Part shown: positions 1 through 9,200 of the stretch, in pieces
Layout of the letters: each line of letters opens with the position of its first letter
Numbering within the stretch: position 1 is the stretch's first letter
Assembly: GCA_029240795.1 (NCBI GenBank)
Contig: JARDZP010000015.1
Coordinates: 1-51,043, forward strand
Direction: 5' to 3'
DNA length: 51,043 nt
From: Haloplasmataceae bacterium
GTDB lineage: Bacteria > Bacillota_I > Bacilli_A > Haloplasmatales > Haloplasmataceae
Translations under genes and position numbers: made by a program
Notes under the pieces: generated by a model
Told to the model about the DNA's origin: nothing
Database searches by the model: none
The model's input: the letters and a program-made list of their open reading frames with translations, nothing else

Positions 1-288
1 TAATTATAGTATTTATAAATCATCTAGTTTATTATATAGATATTCATGGTTAGAAAATTCATTTTTATCTTTTTCTATTGCTTTTGTTTTGCATTAAATA
101 TAAACAACTCCTGCTACATAACAATCTCCTAAAGCGTCGCGAAACGATTATTCAGTAATAAATGTTTTTTAAGAGTTTCTAACTAAAAATCTTTTACTTG
201 ATTATCGTTGTTATAACTAAAATAAGTCTTAGCAAATTCAAGGTATAAGAACAGAGAAATTTAGAAGTTACTGCTACAGCTCATCTAC

Positions 289-1028
289 AAAAAAAATTAC
301 CTTGAAGGTGACAAAGTCATTCAAGAAACAGATGGAACGTATGTAATTTATTTTACTTATGACGCAGATGGTACATTAATAAGTAAGTATTACGACAATA
401 ACATAAGTGATACTACCGAAGGTAATGAATACTTTTATATTAGAAATCAACAACAGGATATCATTGCATTAGCTGACAAAAATGGTAAAATAGTAATACA
501 GTACTTGTATGACGCTTGGGGCAATATAATTAGCATGAAAGAATATGACGCTAATAGTGTTGAAAAAACACTTTCACTAGCAAAGGTTAATCCATATCGA
601 TATGTGGATATCGATATGATGAAGAAACTGGCTACTACTATCAAAATTCAAGATATTATAATCCTGAGATAGGTAGGTTCATCAATGCAGATGGTATGAT
701 AGGTGAAACTGGGCAATTATTAAGCCATAATATGTACGCATATAGTAAAAATAATCCAGTTATGATATTTGATCCAAATGGATATGCGGCTGAACCTATT
801 TCACTTACAGCGGGTTTACTAATTTTTGGATTCCTTACATTATCTGCAATAATATTTTCTACTCCTCCTGCTCAAGAAGTAATAAAAGATGGATTTGAAG
901 CTGTAGGTAATGCTATTGATGATACTACTAAAAATACTGAGCGATTATATAATTCATTATGGTCTCCAGGAAGAAGTTATTATTTCGCGGATTACAATAA
1001 ATATTATGAAACTGATTTAGATCAATAA
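289..1028 (+). pseudogene. Rhs/YD-repeat wall protein remnant, frameshifted
   Basis: This is the 3' end of a YD/Rhs-repeat protein. From about 289 one frame encodes YD-type strands (YLEGDKVIQETDGT, then IRNQQQDII..KNGKIVIQYLYDAWGNI). At 604-605 a codon is represented by only two bases. The other frame then continues the Rhs-associated core (GYRYDEETGYYYQNSRYYNP, IGRFINADG, SHNMYAYSKNNPVMIFDPNGY). The two frames make one contiguous core domain, so a 1-base deletion is the likely cause. Upstream of about 289 there is a stop (262) and no recognisable Rhs sequence. After the core come about 85 residues of variable C-terminus with a hydrophobic segment (LTAGLLIFGFLTLSAIIF), the position where such proteins carry a toxin; I do not recognise it. 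Bases 1-288 hold nothing I can support. Confidence 0.8.
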
Positions 1029-1041
1029 TTAGGAGGAAATA

Positions 1042-2025
1042 ATGGAATACGAGCAAATAGATAAGTTATGTTCAATTCATGGAGATAAAATAGATGGATT
1101 CTACTTTTTTCATATTTTTGATTATCGAGGTGCACTTTTACAGAAAGAAGCTATAGTAATTTATGAAAATAAAATTTCAATGTATGTTGACTATATTAAT
1201 AAACATAAGATAGATAAAGTAATTATCTATATTCTTCCAAATGGAATACATTCTTTAAATTTCTTACTTGATATCCCACATGTGAGATTTCTTCGTATAT
1301 TAGGTAATGTTGATTATACACCATTGTATAAATTAACCAATTTAAAACTATTAATAATAACTGGTAAAAATGAAATTGAATTAGATAAATTAATAGGTTT
1401 AGAATCTTTTCATACATCTGCGCCAGATTATATGAGAATTAATAATGAAATACAATCGTTAAAATCATTACATTTAAGTTCTGATGGTATAACTAACATA
1501 TGTTTTAATGATTTGTCTTTTTTATCTAAAACACCAAATCTAGATACTCTTATTTTTCAATTTACTGATATCGAATCACTAAAAGGGATAGAAGTGTTAA
1601 AACAGTTGAAGGTTCTAATTCTAAAATATAATAAAAAATTAACTAATATATCTACATTAAATGGAGTTAGTGATACGTTAAGACATCTACGTATTGAAAA
1701 TTCTAATAAAATTGAAAATTTTGAAACAATTGGATCATTAAAAGAATTAATATTTTTAATTATTTCGAATATAAAGATGATTAATAGTTTAAATTTTATA
1801 TATGAGTTAAAAAATCTTAAAAGTTTTTTATTTGAATCAAATGTTATTGATGGAGATATAACTCCAACCATAAATTTGAAACATACGGTTGTTTTTCCTA
1901 TTAGGAAACATTATTATAAAATAGTCAACGGAGAAAAAATGAAAGTAACCTATAATGATTTCCCATACGGAGAACGCGAAACTGGTGATGAAGAGATAGA
2001 ACTATGGAGAAGAATAGATACATAG
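1042..2025 (+). CDS. Leucine-rich repeat protein, possible orphan immunity protein
   Basis: 327 aa cytoplasmic protein with no signal peptide or membrane segment. An AGGAGG ribosome binding site lies just before the ATG, 13 bases after the stop of the Rhs remnant. From about residue 90 to 285 it is built of irregular 22-24-residue leucine-rich repeats (LTNLKLLIITGKNEIE, LKSLHLSSDG, TPNLDTLIFQFTDIESL, LKQLKVLILKYNKKLTNIS, LRHLRIENSNKIENFE, LKELIFLIISNIKMINS). The N-terminal 80 residues and acidic C-terminal tail (GDEEIELWRRIDT) are unassigned. A gene directly after the variable tip of a YD/Rhs toxin is the usual place of its immunity protein, and LRR proteins occur there. Immunity is therefore inferred from position only. 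The reading frame is intact although its neighbour has decayed. Confidence 0.6.
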   Translation: MEYEQIDKLCSIHGDKIDGFYFFHIFDYRGALLQKEAIVIYENKISMYVDYINKHKIDKVIIYILPNGIHSLNFLLDIPHVRFLRILGNVDYTPLYKLTNLKLLIITGKNEIELDKLIGLESFHTSAPDYMRINNEIQSLKSLHLSSDGITNICFNDLSFLSKTPNLDTLIFQFTDIESLKGIEVLKQLKVLILKYNKKLTNISTLNGVSDTLRHLRIENSNKIENFETIGSLKELIFLIISNIKMINSLNFIYELKNLKSFLFESNVIDGDITPTINLKHTVVFPIRKHYYKIVNGEKMKVTYNDFPYGERETGDEEIELWRRIDT

Positions 2026-2177
2026 AAAAAATCAAATAGTAGTATAATCCATTCAGTCAACATCTTCTTAATGAGGGAAATAAATTTTGTGCTTTATTTA
2101 CTATTTAGGTAATTTTATTTATCAAAAGATTCGATATTAACAAATCATTGATTTTGATGAATATAGTTTTAGTTAAC

Positions 2178-2275
2178 AAAAAAAAGCCATATAGGGGAAA
2201 CTATATGGCTTTTTACTATAAATATATGAGAGAGGGAGTTGAGAGGTAACTATAATATTATCTTTTATTAGCTAC
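2178..2275 (-). ncRNA. Predicted sRNA unit C of a tandem triplet
   Basis: Minus-strand transcription unit of about 97 nt. The predicted start is about 2275, seven bases after a TATAAT at 2287-2282. It ends in a 10-bp hairpin (AGCCATATAG / CTATATGGCT, 2185-2210) followed by seven T. The middle carries a C/U-rich segment (complement of 2228-2246, with CCTCTC, CTCCC and TCTCTC) that could pair with Shine-Dalgarno sequences. No ORF with a ribosome binding site is visible on either strand. The layout is repeated twice upstream. sRNA function is inference. Confidence 0.5.
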
Positions 2276-2281
2276 AATTAG

Positions 2282-2315
2282 ATTATACTGATTAATTGTG
2301 TAATAATTATGTGAA
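2282..2315 (-). promoter_or_regulatory. Promoter and direct-repeat operator of sRNA unit C
   Basis: On the plus strand this reads TGTAAT-N5-TGTGAA (2299-2315), two direct half-sites 11 bp apart, with the complement of the -10 TATAAT at 2282-2287. The proximal half-site starts 12 bases from the end of the -10, exactly as in units A and B. The half-sites occupy the -35 region and no TTGACA is present, as expected for promoters activated by an OmpR/PhoB-type response regulator. Confidence 0.5.
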
Positions 2316-2340
2316 TATTTATTATTTTGAATTATTTAAT

Positions 2341-2447
2341 AAAAAAACCATATTTAATATGGTTTCCTTATATTTATTTTATATAAAAGAGGAAAGGGAA
2401 AAAAATAAGAAAAACTTTTTTTATCTTGTTAACTACTTTTCAACTAC
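2341..2447 (-). ncRNA. Predicted sRNA unit B of a tandem triplet
   Basis: Minus-strand unit of about 107 nt, predicted start near 2447 after TATACT (2459-2454). The 5' part shares ATGTAGTTG..AAGTAGT with unit A. A C/U-rich segment CCCTTTCCTC (complement of 2389-2398) precedes a terminator hairpin AAACCATATT / AATATGGTTT (2345-2365) ending in T residues. Nothing in it looks coding. Confidence 0.5.
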
Positions 2448-2453
2448 ATTTAT

Positions 2454-2487
2454 AGTATAAAATAAAATTGTGTGATAAATATGTGAT
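2454..2487 (-). promoter_or_regulatory. Promoter and direct-repeat operator of sRNA unit B
   Basis: Plus-strand TGTGAT-N5-TGTGAT (2471-2487) is a perfect 11-bp-spaced direct repeat. The -10 TATACT lies at 2459-2454 on the minus strand. Spacing from the -10 to the proximal half-site (12 bases) is the same in all three units. Confidence 0.55.
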
Positions 2488-2501
2488 ACAAAAATTTTTA
2501 T

Positions 2502-2596
2502 AAAAAAAACCATAATTACTATGGTTTCTTTTTTTATATATATGAGGAGAGAAAATATTAAGAAAAATTTATTTTTATTTACTACTTAACAACTAC
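2502..2596 (-). ncRNA. Predicted sRNA unit A of a tandem triplet
   Basis: Minus-strand unit of about 95 nt. Predicted start is near 2596, seven bases after TATACT (2608-2603). The 5' part matches unit B (ATGTAGTTG..AAGTAGT). A C/U-rich CTCTCCTC (complement of 2544-2551) precedes the terminator hairpin AAACCATA / TATGGTTT (2507-2528) and a run of eight T. Units A, B and C share order and spacing of parts, which supports a duplicated sRNA family. Confidence 0.5.
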
Positions 2597-2602
2597 ATTT
2601 TT

Positions 2603-2636
2603 AGTATAAGATAAAATTATGTGATAAATATGTGAA
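2603..2636 (-). promoter_or_regulatory. Promoter and direct-repeat operator of sRNA unit A
   Basis: Plus-strand TGTGAT-N5-TGTGAA (2620-2636) lies 12 bases from the -10 TATACT (2608-2603). The distal half-site abuts the region where the divergent MscS gene could have its promoter (TATAAT at 2650-2655), so one regulator might act in both directions. Confidence 0.5.
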
Positions 2637-2694
2637 AATATTAACTTTTTATAATTTTTTACTTTTTTAGTAAATACTAATAAGGGTGAATTAA

Positions 2695-3522
2695 ATGAAT
2701 TATGATGAAATATTAAATATATTAAAAATAATCTACACATCAATCATTTTTAGGATAATTATTATCTTTTTACTTGCGATTATTCTAAATAATTCTATTA
2801 AAAAAATCGTTAAAAACTTATTTAAAAATAAACCTGAAGTTAGATACCGAAATGATCAATTAATCCACAAAAATCGAGAAACCGCAAACCGTTTTGTTTT
2901 AGGCATTCTTAGAATTATGGTTTGGGTAACAGCGATTCTCATTATCTTTTCACTATTAGATATTGATACTAATGCGATCATCGCTGGTGCGGGAATATTC
3001 GGATTAATCATTGGTTTTGGCGCTAAAAACATAATTGAAAGTATTATTACAGGCTTCTTTATGATTTCGGATGGAAATGTATCAATTGGTGATTATGTCA
3101 GAATAAATGATACTGCGGGAATTGTTACAGATATTAGTTTAAGAAATGTAACATTAAGAACTAATACAGGTGAATTAAGTATTTACCAAGTGTCTAGCAT
3201 TAAAGAAATAGTTAATTATTCAATAGATACTAATCATATACTTGTTCATTTAATCATATCTACAAAATATGATTTTAATTTAATTTTTAATACTATTAAT
3301 CGTACAATCACTGATATTGGTAACGATATCGATACAGAAAGTAAAATTTATATCTCTGGCTTTAATATCTATCAAGATAATTATGAAGTGAGAGTCGCTT
3401 GTGTCACAGTTGAAGGAACCAATATTTTTGTTGAATCTATAATAAGACAAGAAATAGTGAGTAGTTTAAAAGAATCAGGTATTGATATGAAAAATATTGA
3501 ATTAGAAAAAATAGAAGAATAG
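2695..3522 (+). CDS. MscS-family small-conductance mechanosensitive channel
   Basis: 275 aa, close to the family's minimal size. It has an N-terminal membrane helix (about 12-32), a second at about 67-88 and the pore-lining helix with Gly/Ala packing (AGAGIFGLIIGFGAKNIIES, about 96-115). The beta domain follows, with the typical FMISDGNVSIGDYVRIND and GIVTDISLRNVTLRT motifs, then a mixed alpha/beta vestibule to the end. These channels release osmolytes on hypo-osmotic shock. A GGGTGA ribosome binding site precedes the ATG. It is transcribed alone: the sRNA-like array is divergent upstream and a terminator follows at 3561. A TATAAT at 2650 may be its -10. Confidence 0.9.
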   Translation: MNYDEILNILKIIYTSIIFRIIIIFLLAIILNNSIKKIVKNLFKNKPEVRYRNDQLIHKNRETANRFVLGILRIMVWVTAILIIFSLLDIDTNAIIAGAGIFGLIIGFGAKNIIESIITGFFMISDGNVSIGDYVRINDTAGIVTDISLRNVTLRTNTGELSIYQVSSIKEIVNYSIDTNHILVHLIISTKYDFNLIFNTINRTITDIGNDIDTESKIYISGFNIYQDNYEVRVACVTVEGTNIFVESIIRQEIVSSLKESGIDMKNIELEKIEE

Positions 3523-3560
3523 TCATTCATAGACGTCTGGAACAATTGACATTATTATCT

Positions 3561-3580
3561 AGGACCAAATGGTCCTTTTT
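3561..3580 (+). terminator. Intrinsic terminator after the MscS gene
   Basis: AGGACC-AAAT-GGTCCT followed by TTTT, 38 bases after the stop codon. Confidence 0.8.
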
Positions 3581-3663
3581 AATTTGATGTTTATAAATGA
3601 GGTTGTTTTATGTGACTATTTTTGATTTACGCTATAATCAAAATAATATTTGGAGTGATATGA

Positions 3664-3828
3664 GTATTTATTTTTTATATAGTTTTCATTAGAGACTCAA
3701 AGGATTTAATATGATTATTGTTTTGTATTAACTTTATTTTTAGCTTCAACACAAAAAGAATAATAAACGAAAATATTGATGAATATAATAACTTAAGGGA
3801 TGATCAAGATGTTATTGATGTTGATTAG
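3664..3828 (+). pseudogene. Possible decayed small-protein fragment with in-frame TGA
   Basis: Between the MscS gene and the next small gene, one frame of 55 codons reads like a coding tail. A hydrophobic start (VFIFYIVFI) is followed by an in-frame TGA at 3712, a second hydrophobic stretch (LLFCINFIFSF) and an acidic end (NENIDEYNNLRDDQDVIDVD) closed by TAG at 3826. There is no start codon before the first segment. It may be a remnant of a duplicated small membrane gene, or chance in AT-rich DNA. The rest of 3581-3842 shows nothing else I can support. Confidence 0.25.
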
Positions 3829-3842
3829 ATGGAAGTGGTAAT

Positions 3843-4052
3843 ATGAAAAAAAGTGTTGTTTCAACGATATTATTGTTGTTACTTGGAATGATTGGTTTAT
3901 TAGTTACCTATAAAGTAGCCATGTATGATCAAACTGATTTGGTATTACTAATAATTTGTATCTATGTCGCATTTATTTCCTTAATTTATGTAGTTGGCCA
4001 TTTTGTTATATTAATATTATTAATTGTTGATTGTAAACATCAATCAAAATGA
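3843..4052 (+). CDS. Small two-helix membrane protein, unknown
   Basis: 69 aa. Two or possibly three hydrophobic segments (about residues 5-25 and 31-63) and a short charged end (DCKHQSK). The ribosome binding site is weak (GGAAGTGG, about 6 bases before the ATG). No family recognised. It stands alone between a degenerate stretch and a terminator at 4167, just upstream of the jet operon, and has no visible link to it. The hydrophobic composition and stop-free frame support a gene, but a chance ORF is possible. Confidence 0.45.
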   Translation: MKKSVVSTILLLLLGMIGLLVTYKVAMYDQTDLVLLIICIYVAFISLIYVVGHFVILILLIVDCKHQSK

Positions 4053-4166
4053 GGAAATACAGTCATAACCCATAAATGTAATAGTATAGACAATAAAGTT
4101 TTGAATTCAGTTTATGTTGTTACATAACTAAGTGAATAAAAGATATTATTGTAGTTTTTAATGAGT

Positions 4167-4188
4167 AGTCCAAACAAGGACTCCTTTT
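4167..4188 (+). terminator. Intrinsic terminator upstream of the jet operon
   Basis: AGTCC-AAACAA-GGACT followed by CC and six T. It isolates the jet operon from transcription coming from the left. Confidence 0.65.
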
Positions 4189-4279
4189 TTATATAAAAAT
4201 CTTCTCTAATTCATTAATAATTCGACTTTTTTTTATAGTTAATTAAGGTAAAATTACAGTAGTGATTAGAGGTGGGCAA

Positions 4280-5650
4280 ATGAAAATATTTGAGATATTA
4301 CCAGAAAACTTTTTTTCGATTTTTGCTTCAAATATTAACAATATTTATGCTGATTGCATCTTTCTTATGTTTAATTTTTTTGGTAAAGGAAATTCATTTG
4401 GCGCCGATAAAGAAGAAGTTGTATCGATATTATCAGAGTACTTTAATACGAACCAGTATTATTTTATCGATGATGAAACGGATGAAGTAGTAAGATCGTC
4501 AAGAGCGAAAGCTTTATCCATTTTACGAAAACTCCGTCGCACAGGCTGGATTTTTGAAGAAGATGACATAAATTATGAAGTGCGGATCAATTTCAATTAC
4601 TATACGATTCCGATTATTAATACATTACTAGAATTAAAACAAAATAAAGCATTAGAATATCGGGGGTATATTTATTTAATTTATTCGACACTTAAAAATA
4701 TCGATGAAGACACATTTGGAGATTTAATCTATCAAATATATGACGCGACGAATCGAGTCATGTACCGACTAAAAGGTTTAAACGCAAACATAAAAAAGTA
4801 TATAAATGATTTATTAAATAAAAAAGAAGTAGATGATTTACAATCCATTGTTGAAAATTTATTTATCGATTATAAGAAAAACATCATTGATGAATCCTAT
4901 CAACGTTTAAAAACATCAGATAATGTCAGTAAATTTCGTCCTTTTATAATCAGTAAATTAAATGAAATCATCTTAAATGATGCATTTATAAATAAAGTTT
5001 GTTTGGATTTGGTTCATACAGATAAGTTCAATACGATTGATCTAGCTAAACTTGATCTATTTGAAAAAATAGAATCCATTATAAGTAATTTTGAAAACCT
5101 CGATAATATTATTGATGAAATTGACAAAAAAAATTCCCGCTACATCCAAATGTCAATCTCAAAGATTTTGTTTATTGTCAGTAATTCCATTGATTTACAA
5201 GGTAAAATCAATTCAATTTTAAAATATATCATTGATCATCATTTTGATGATCTCAGTTTATTTAAACTAAGTATTCAAAGGAATTTAGATAAAAACTCGC
5301 TCTATACCAATTCAATTCGAGTGATTACTAAGCCACAAAAGCTTAAATTAAAGAAAAGCATGAGTCATGAAGAAAAAACAAAACGTCTAAATAAATTACT
5401 GGAAAATGGTTTATATAGTAAGAAAAGTATTAATAAATATATGATCGGACTTTTAAAAAATAAGAAAAGTATAAAAGCATCAGAAATAAAAATAGGATCA
5501 TTTTCTGATTACACACGTTTAATTTTGATTTATATGTATTCTAAGAGTAATAATATCGACTATAAAATAATTAAGTTAGATTCAAAACAAATAATAAACA
5601 ATTTTGAGTTTACTGATTTTGAAATCTACCGGAGGGGTAAAGATGAGTGA
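4280..5650 (+). CDS. jetA: Wadjet/MksF-like kleisin-type subunit JetA
   Basis: 456 aa from the ATG at 4280, chosen over an in-frame GTG at 4262 because AGAGGTGGG sits just ahead of it. The N-terminus MKIFEILPENFFSIFAS..NIYADCIFLMF is the opening typical of the DUF5716/JetA family. A winged-helix-like region (SILRKLRRTGWIFEED) and long helical segments follow. In Wadjet systems JetA is the kleisin (MukF-like) subunit that links the heads of the SMC-like JetC and binds JetB; the complex extrudes DNA loops and recognises small circular plasmids. Its end overlaps jetB by 8 bases, so the genes are translationally coupled. Family assignment rests on motif reading. Confidence 0.75.
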   Translation: MKIFEILPENFFSIFASNINNIYADCIFLMFNFFGKGNSFGADKEEVVSILSEYFNTNQYYFIDDETDEVVRSSRAKALSILRKLRRTGWIFEEDDINYEVRINFNYYTIPIINTLLELKQNKALEYRGYIYLIYSTLKNIDEDTFGDLIYQIYDATNRVMYRLKGLNANIKKYINDLLNKKEVDDLQSIVENLFIDYKKNIIDESYQRLKTSDNVSKFRPFIISKLNEIILNDAFINKVCLDLVHTDKFNTIDLAKLDLFEKIESIISNFENLDNIIDEIDKKNSRYIQMSISKILFIVSNSIDLQGKINSILKYIIDHHFDDLSLFKLSIQRNLDKNSLYTNSIRVITKPQKLKLKKSMSHEEKTKRLNKLLENGLYSKKSINKYMIGLLKNKKSIKASEIKIGSFSDYTRLILIYMYSKSNNIDYKIIKLDSKQIINNFEFTDFEIYRRGKDE

Positions 5651-6281
5651 TCTTATTTTAGATTTTTCGCAAAAATATCTAAAACTAAAAGAACGTGATA
5701 AAAAAAATTTTTCCCGTATAGCGAACAAGCTCTTATCAGTAAATTTCATTACGAACCAAAAAGAAACTGATCTTGAAGATTATTATTTTATTGTCGGTAA
5801 TTTAGATTTATTTAAATCCTATTTAAGTTTAATGGATTTTGAATTAAATCATTATCAAGCAGATAAAGTCATTATGTTGAGTAATAACGAAAGTTATAAT
5901 CACTTTAATTTAAAACTAAATGAAAGTATTGTTTTATTAATATTACGTCTTATATACGATGAGAAGATGCGTGAGGTCTCTTTAACAGATAAAATTATTA
6001 TTAATCTTGATGCAATTCATGATAAATTTTTAAGTACAGGGCTTAAAGACAGAAGAATCAGTAAAACTGAATTAAGACAAATACTCTCAGTCTTTAAAAG
6101 ATACAATCTCATTGAACTCATTGATACGGATCTAGGTGATGATGAAAGTCGTTTAATTTTGTATCCTTCGATTTTGTATGCGGTCTATATTGAAAATATT
6201 AATGAGGTCTATAAAAAGTTAAGTACGTATCGTAAGGGTGGTGAATCAAATGAAGAAACTAGTTCGGATCAAACTGATTAA
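5643..6281 (+). CDS. jetB: Wadjet/MksE-like subunit JetB (DUF4194)
   Basis: 212 aa from the ATG at 5643, preceded by GGAGGGG; an earlier in-frame start at 5604 lies inside jetA without a binding site. The body fits DUF4194 (MukE-like winged-helix subunit): an N-terminal helix, LLSVNFITNQ, YYFIVGNLDLFKSYLSLMDFEL, then LNESIVLLILRLIYDEK and a second winged-helix part (ISKTELRQILSVFKRYNLIEL). It would bind the JetA kleisin and the JetC heads. It overlaps jetA by 8 bases and jetC by 32 bases. The last 15 residues (GGESNEETSSDQTD) are polar and read across the jetC start. Confidence 0.75.
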   Translation: MSDLILDFSQKYLKLKERDKKNFSRIANKLLSVNFITNQKETDLEDYYFIVGNLDLFKSYLSLMDFELNHYQADKVIMLSNNESYNHFNLKLNESIVLLILRLIYDEKMREVSLTDKIIINLDAIHDKFLSTGLKDRRISKTELRQILSVFKRYNLIELIDTDLGDDESRLILYPSILYAVYIENINEVYKKLSTYRKGGESNEETSSDQTD

Positions 6282-9200
6282 TTGGCATTTGTTTAGTAAT
6301 CAAACAGTTGAAATTAAAAATAACTCATTGTTATCAGGAGAAAATGGGGCAGGCAAATCCACTTTTTTAGATGCTTTACAATATGTCTTAACGTGTGGGA
6401 AAGCCAAATTTAACACAGCCGCTAATACGAATGCCAAACGTGATTTAGAAGGCTATGTGAGATGTAAACTAGGGACTGAAAATCAAACCTATTTACGCAG
6501 TGATGAAGTGACGAGTCACATCGCTTTAGAGTTTTACGATGAAATCGATTCTAAATCGATAATAATCGGTGTAATCATTGAAATCAATAAAAACGGGAGA
6601 ATGTATGAAAAGTTTTATGTGATGGATGATTATCATATTAAAGATGAACTCTATATTGAAAATGAATTAATTAGAGGATACGCAGATTTAAAACGTTATT
6701 TATTCATAAATAACATAAGTGTAACCTTCGCAGATACAAAAGAACAAACGCGTAAAATGTTTCTCAATGCTTTAGATATAAAAAACTATAAATATATAGA
6801 ACTCATTCCTAAGGCACTCGCGTTTAGACCTATTGAAGAATTAAATAAATTTGTGTTTGAATTTTTACTGAATGATAAAAAAGTGAGTATTGATGATTTG
6901 CGTCAAAATGTTAGAAGTTATCGTGAATTTGAAAATTTAATTCAAACATTAAAAGAAAAGATTGCGATACTTAAAAACATTGAAACAAATTATGAAGAAT
7001 ATAAAACCTTTCAATATGAGTCGGATACGTATAATATCATCATCAGTTTTATTAATTATGAAGATTTGCTAAATCAAAAAAAAACTTTAGAAAACGTAGT
7101 AACTGGTCTTTTTGAACAAGTGGATGATAACCACAGTAAGCAAAGTACACTAGAAGAAGCAATCATCAGACTCTATAAACAAATTGATGACTTACATGTC
7201 GCTTTAAACGATAATGAAAGTTATCGCTATTTAAGCGATATTGAAGCCAAATTAAAGACAACAGAAATTAAACTAAATCAGTATACAAAACAATATAATG
7301 ATTTTAAAACAATCTTAAATAATGAAATTAATTTATGTAAATATGTATTTCAAAGTCTTAAACAAGATGATCTATTAAAAAAGTTTATCCAACTTAATGA
7401 AATTGATGCAGTGAATCAAAATGAATTAAAAGCGATGTTGAAACAAATTAAAACACTATATGAACAAATAAAAGATGAGTATTTTTATACATTAATTGAA
7501 TTAAAAAATAGAAATGAAGAATATGATTTAGAACTCAAAGAAGTAAACGACCAAGTTGAAAGACTTGAAAAAAACCAATTTCGATTTGATAACCAGGTTA
7601 CAAGACTTAAGTCATTAATTGAAGAAGAAATAACGAAATTAACAAGCAATAAATACGAAGCAAAAGTGCTTTGTGAGTTAATTGATGTGAATGACGAAAA
7701 ATGGCGTAATGCTTTAGAGGGTTATTTAAATAGTCAAAGATTTGATTTAATCATTGAACCAGAATACTTTGATGTTGCATTAAAGGTCTACGAAAAACAT
7801 AAAGTAAAAGAAAAAATCTTTGGGGTAGGATTAGTCAATACACACGAAATAGAAAAGTATTTAGACGTCGTTGAAAATTCACTTGCGAATAAAGTAACTT
7901 CGAACAATAAATATGCACGCTGTTATGTAAACATGTTGTTAAACAGGGTCATATGTGTCAGTGATGTAACGGATCTACGACATCATAAAACGGCCATAAC
8001 CTCAACATGCATGGTATATAATAATTACACTGCTAGACAAATAAGAGAGGAAGTTTATAAACAACCTTTTATAGGAATTGAAGCTGTCAAAATGCAGCTA
8101 GAAAAAGCAGAATCTTTAAAAAAACAAATTGAAAACCAACGAATGAGTAGTTTAAAACAAATCTCGCAAATTGAGTTTTATTTACAAAGAATTAAAAGTC
8201 ATCAATTAGATTATTTACATCACAATCTTAATATTGTTTCTGAGTATCTTGAAACTGAGTTAGAACATAAAGAATTAGATGTAAAGTATCAAAAATATAA
8301 AATTGATTTTTCATATGTAAGTTTACAAAATGAATTAGATGAACAAAAAGTTAAATTAAAAGACTTAGAAAATAGTAAAAAAATGTTAATTTTGGAAGAA
8401 GGTAGGTTACATAGTGAATTAGAAATTAAAAAAAATTACATAATAAATATTGGTAATGAATTATTATCGACTAAAAGTAAAAAAGAAGAGCTAGTTAATC
8501 TTTATATTTCACTTTTAGGTACAGTTGAAGAAATTTATCGAAAGCTTTTAAAAACTTATAATAATGATTATCAGAAGACCTTAAAATATTGTTTTGATAA
8601 AATTAAACAATCTGAAGATTCAAAAAATAAATCGCAAGGTCAAATTATCTCAATCATGAATAATTATATTAATACTTATCATTTTGGTGCTAGTTCTAGT
8701 GTAAGTTCGATTAAAGAGTATTTTGATGAGTTAAGTAAAATCAAACAATATGAATTGATCAAATATGAAGATCAGGCACGCGATAGTCGTTTAATTTGTG
8801 AGATTGCTTTTAAAGAACAATTTATCTTTAAATTAAGAGAAAACATTTTATTAGCCCATGAAGAATTAAACAATTTAAATAAAGCACTACTGGGTAAGAA
8901 ATTTGGTGGCGATGAATATGAATTTATTTATAAATCGAGTTCAAATCATAACTACAACAATTATTATAAATTAATTATGAGTGATGAAGATTATTTCACC
9001 AATACTTTATTTACTGAAACTGTGAGTGATCAAAACAAAATTATCATGAAGGAATTATTTGATAAATTAGTCATTGATACGAATGATGAACAAGCTGAAA
9101 AGTCATTAGAGGAATTCACTGATTATCGCAACTATATGAGTTATGATATAAGAATCCATCACAAAAATGGTGAATCTACTTTATTTTCGAAAGTTAGTCG

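Larger units (their letters stand above)
2178..2636. repeat. Three degenerate tandem units of about 135-165 bp
   Basis: The stretch between the LRR gene and the MscS gene has three diverged tandem copies of one module: operator, -10, GTAG-containing 5' segment, C/U-rich segment, CCATA..TATGG hairpin, T-run (read on the minus strand). A and B are closest; C has drifted most in its body but keeps operator, -10 spacing and terminator. Bases 2026-2177 show nothing further. Confidence 0.65.

Noticed and set aside
696-1028. Stand-alone 110-aa gene
   Set aside because: The ATG has no ribosome binding site and the frame continues an Rhs core from upstream across a 1-base frameshift; it is the 3' part of a pseudogene.
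2178-2636. Small peptides on the plus strand after the GAGGAGAG-like purine tracts
   Set aside because: The purine tracts look like ribosome binding sites but no start codon with a stop-free frame follows at proper distance in any of the three copies.
3664-3828. TGA read as tryptophan (Mollicute code)
   Set aside because: TGA ends cdsA, uppS and other genes correctly, Trp is encoded by TGG throughout, and the only in-frame TGAs are in doubtful ORFs.
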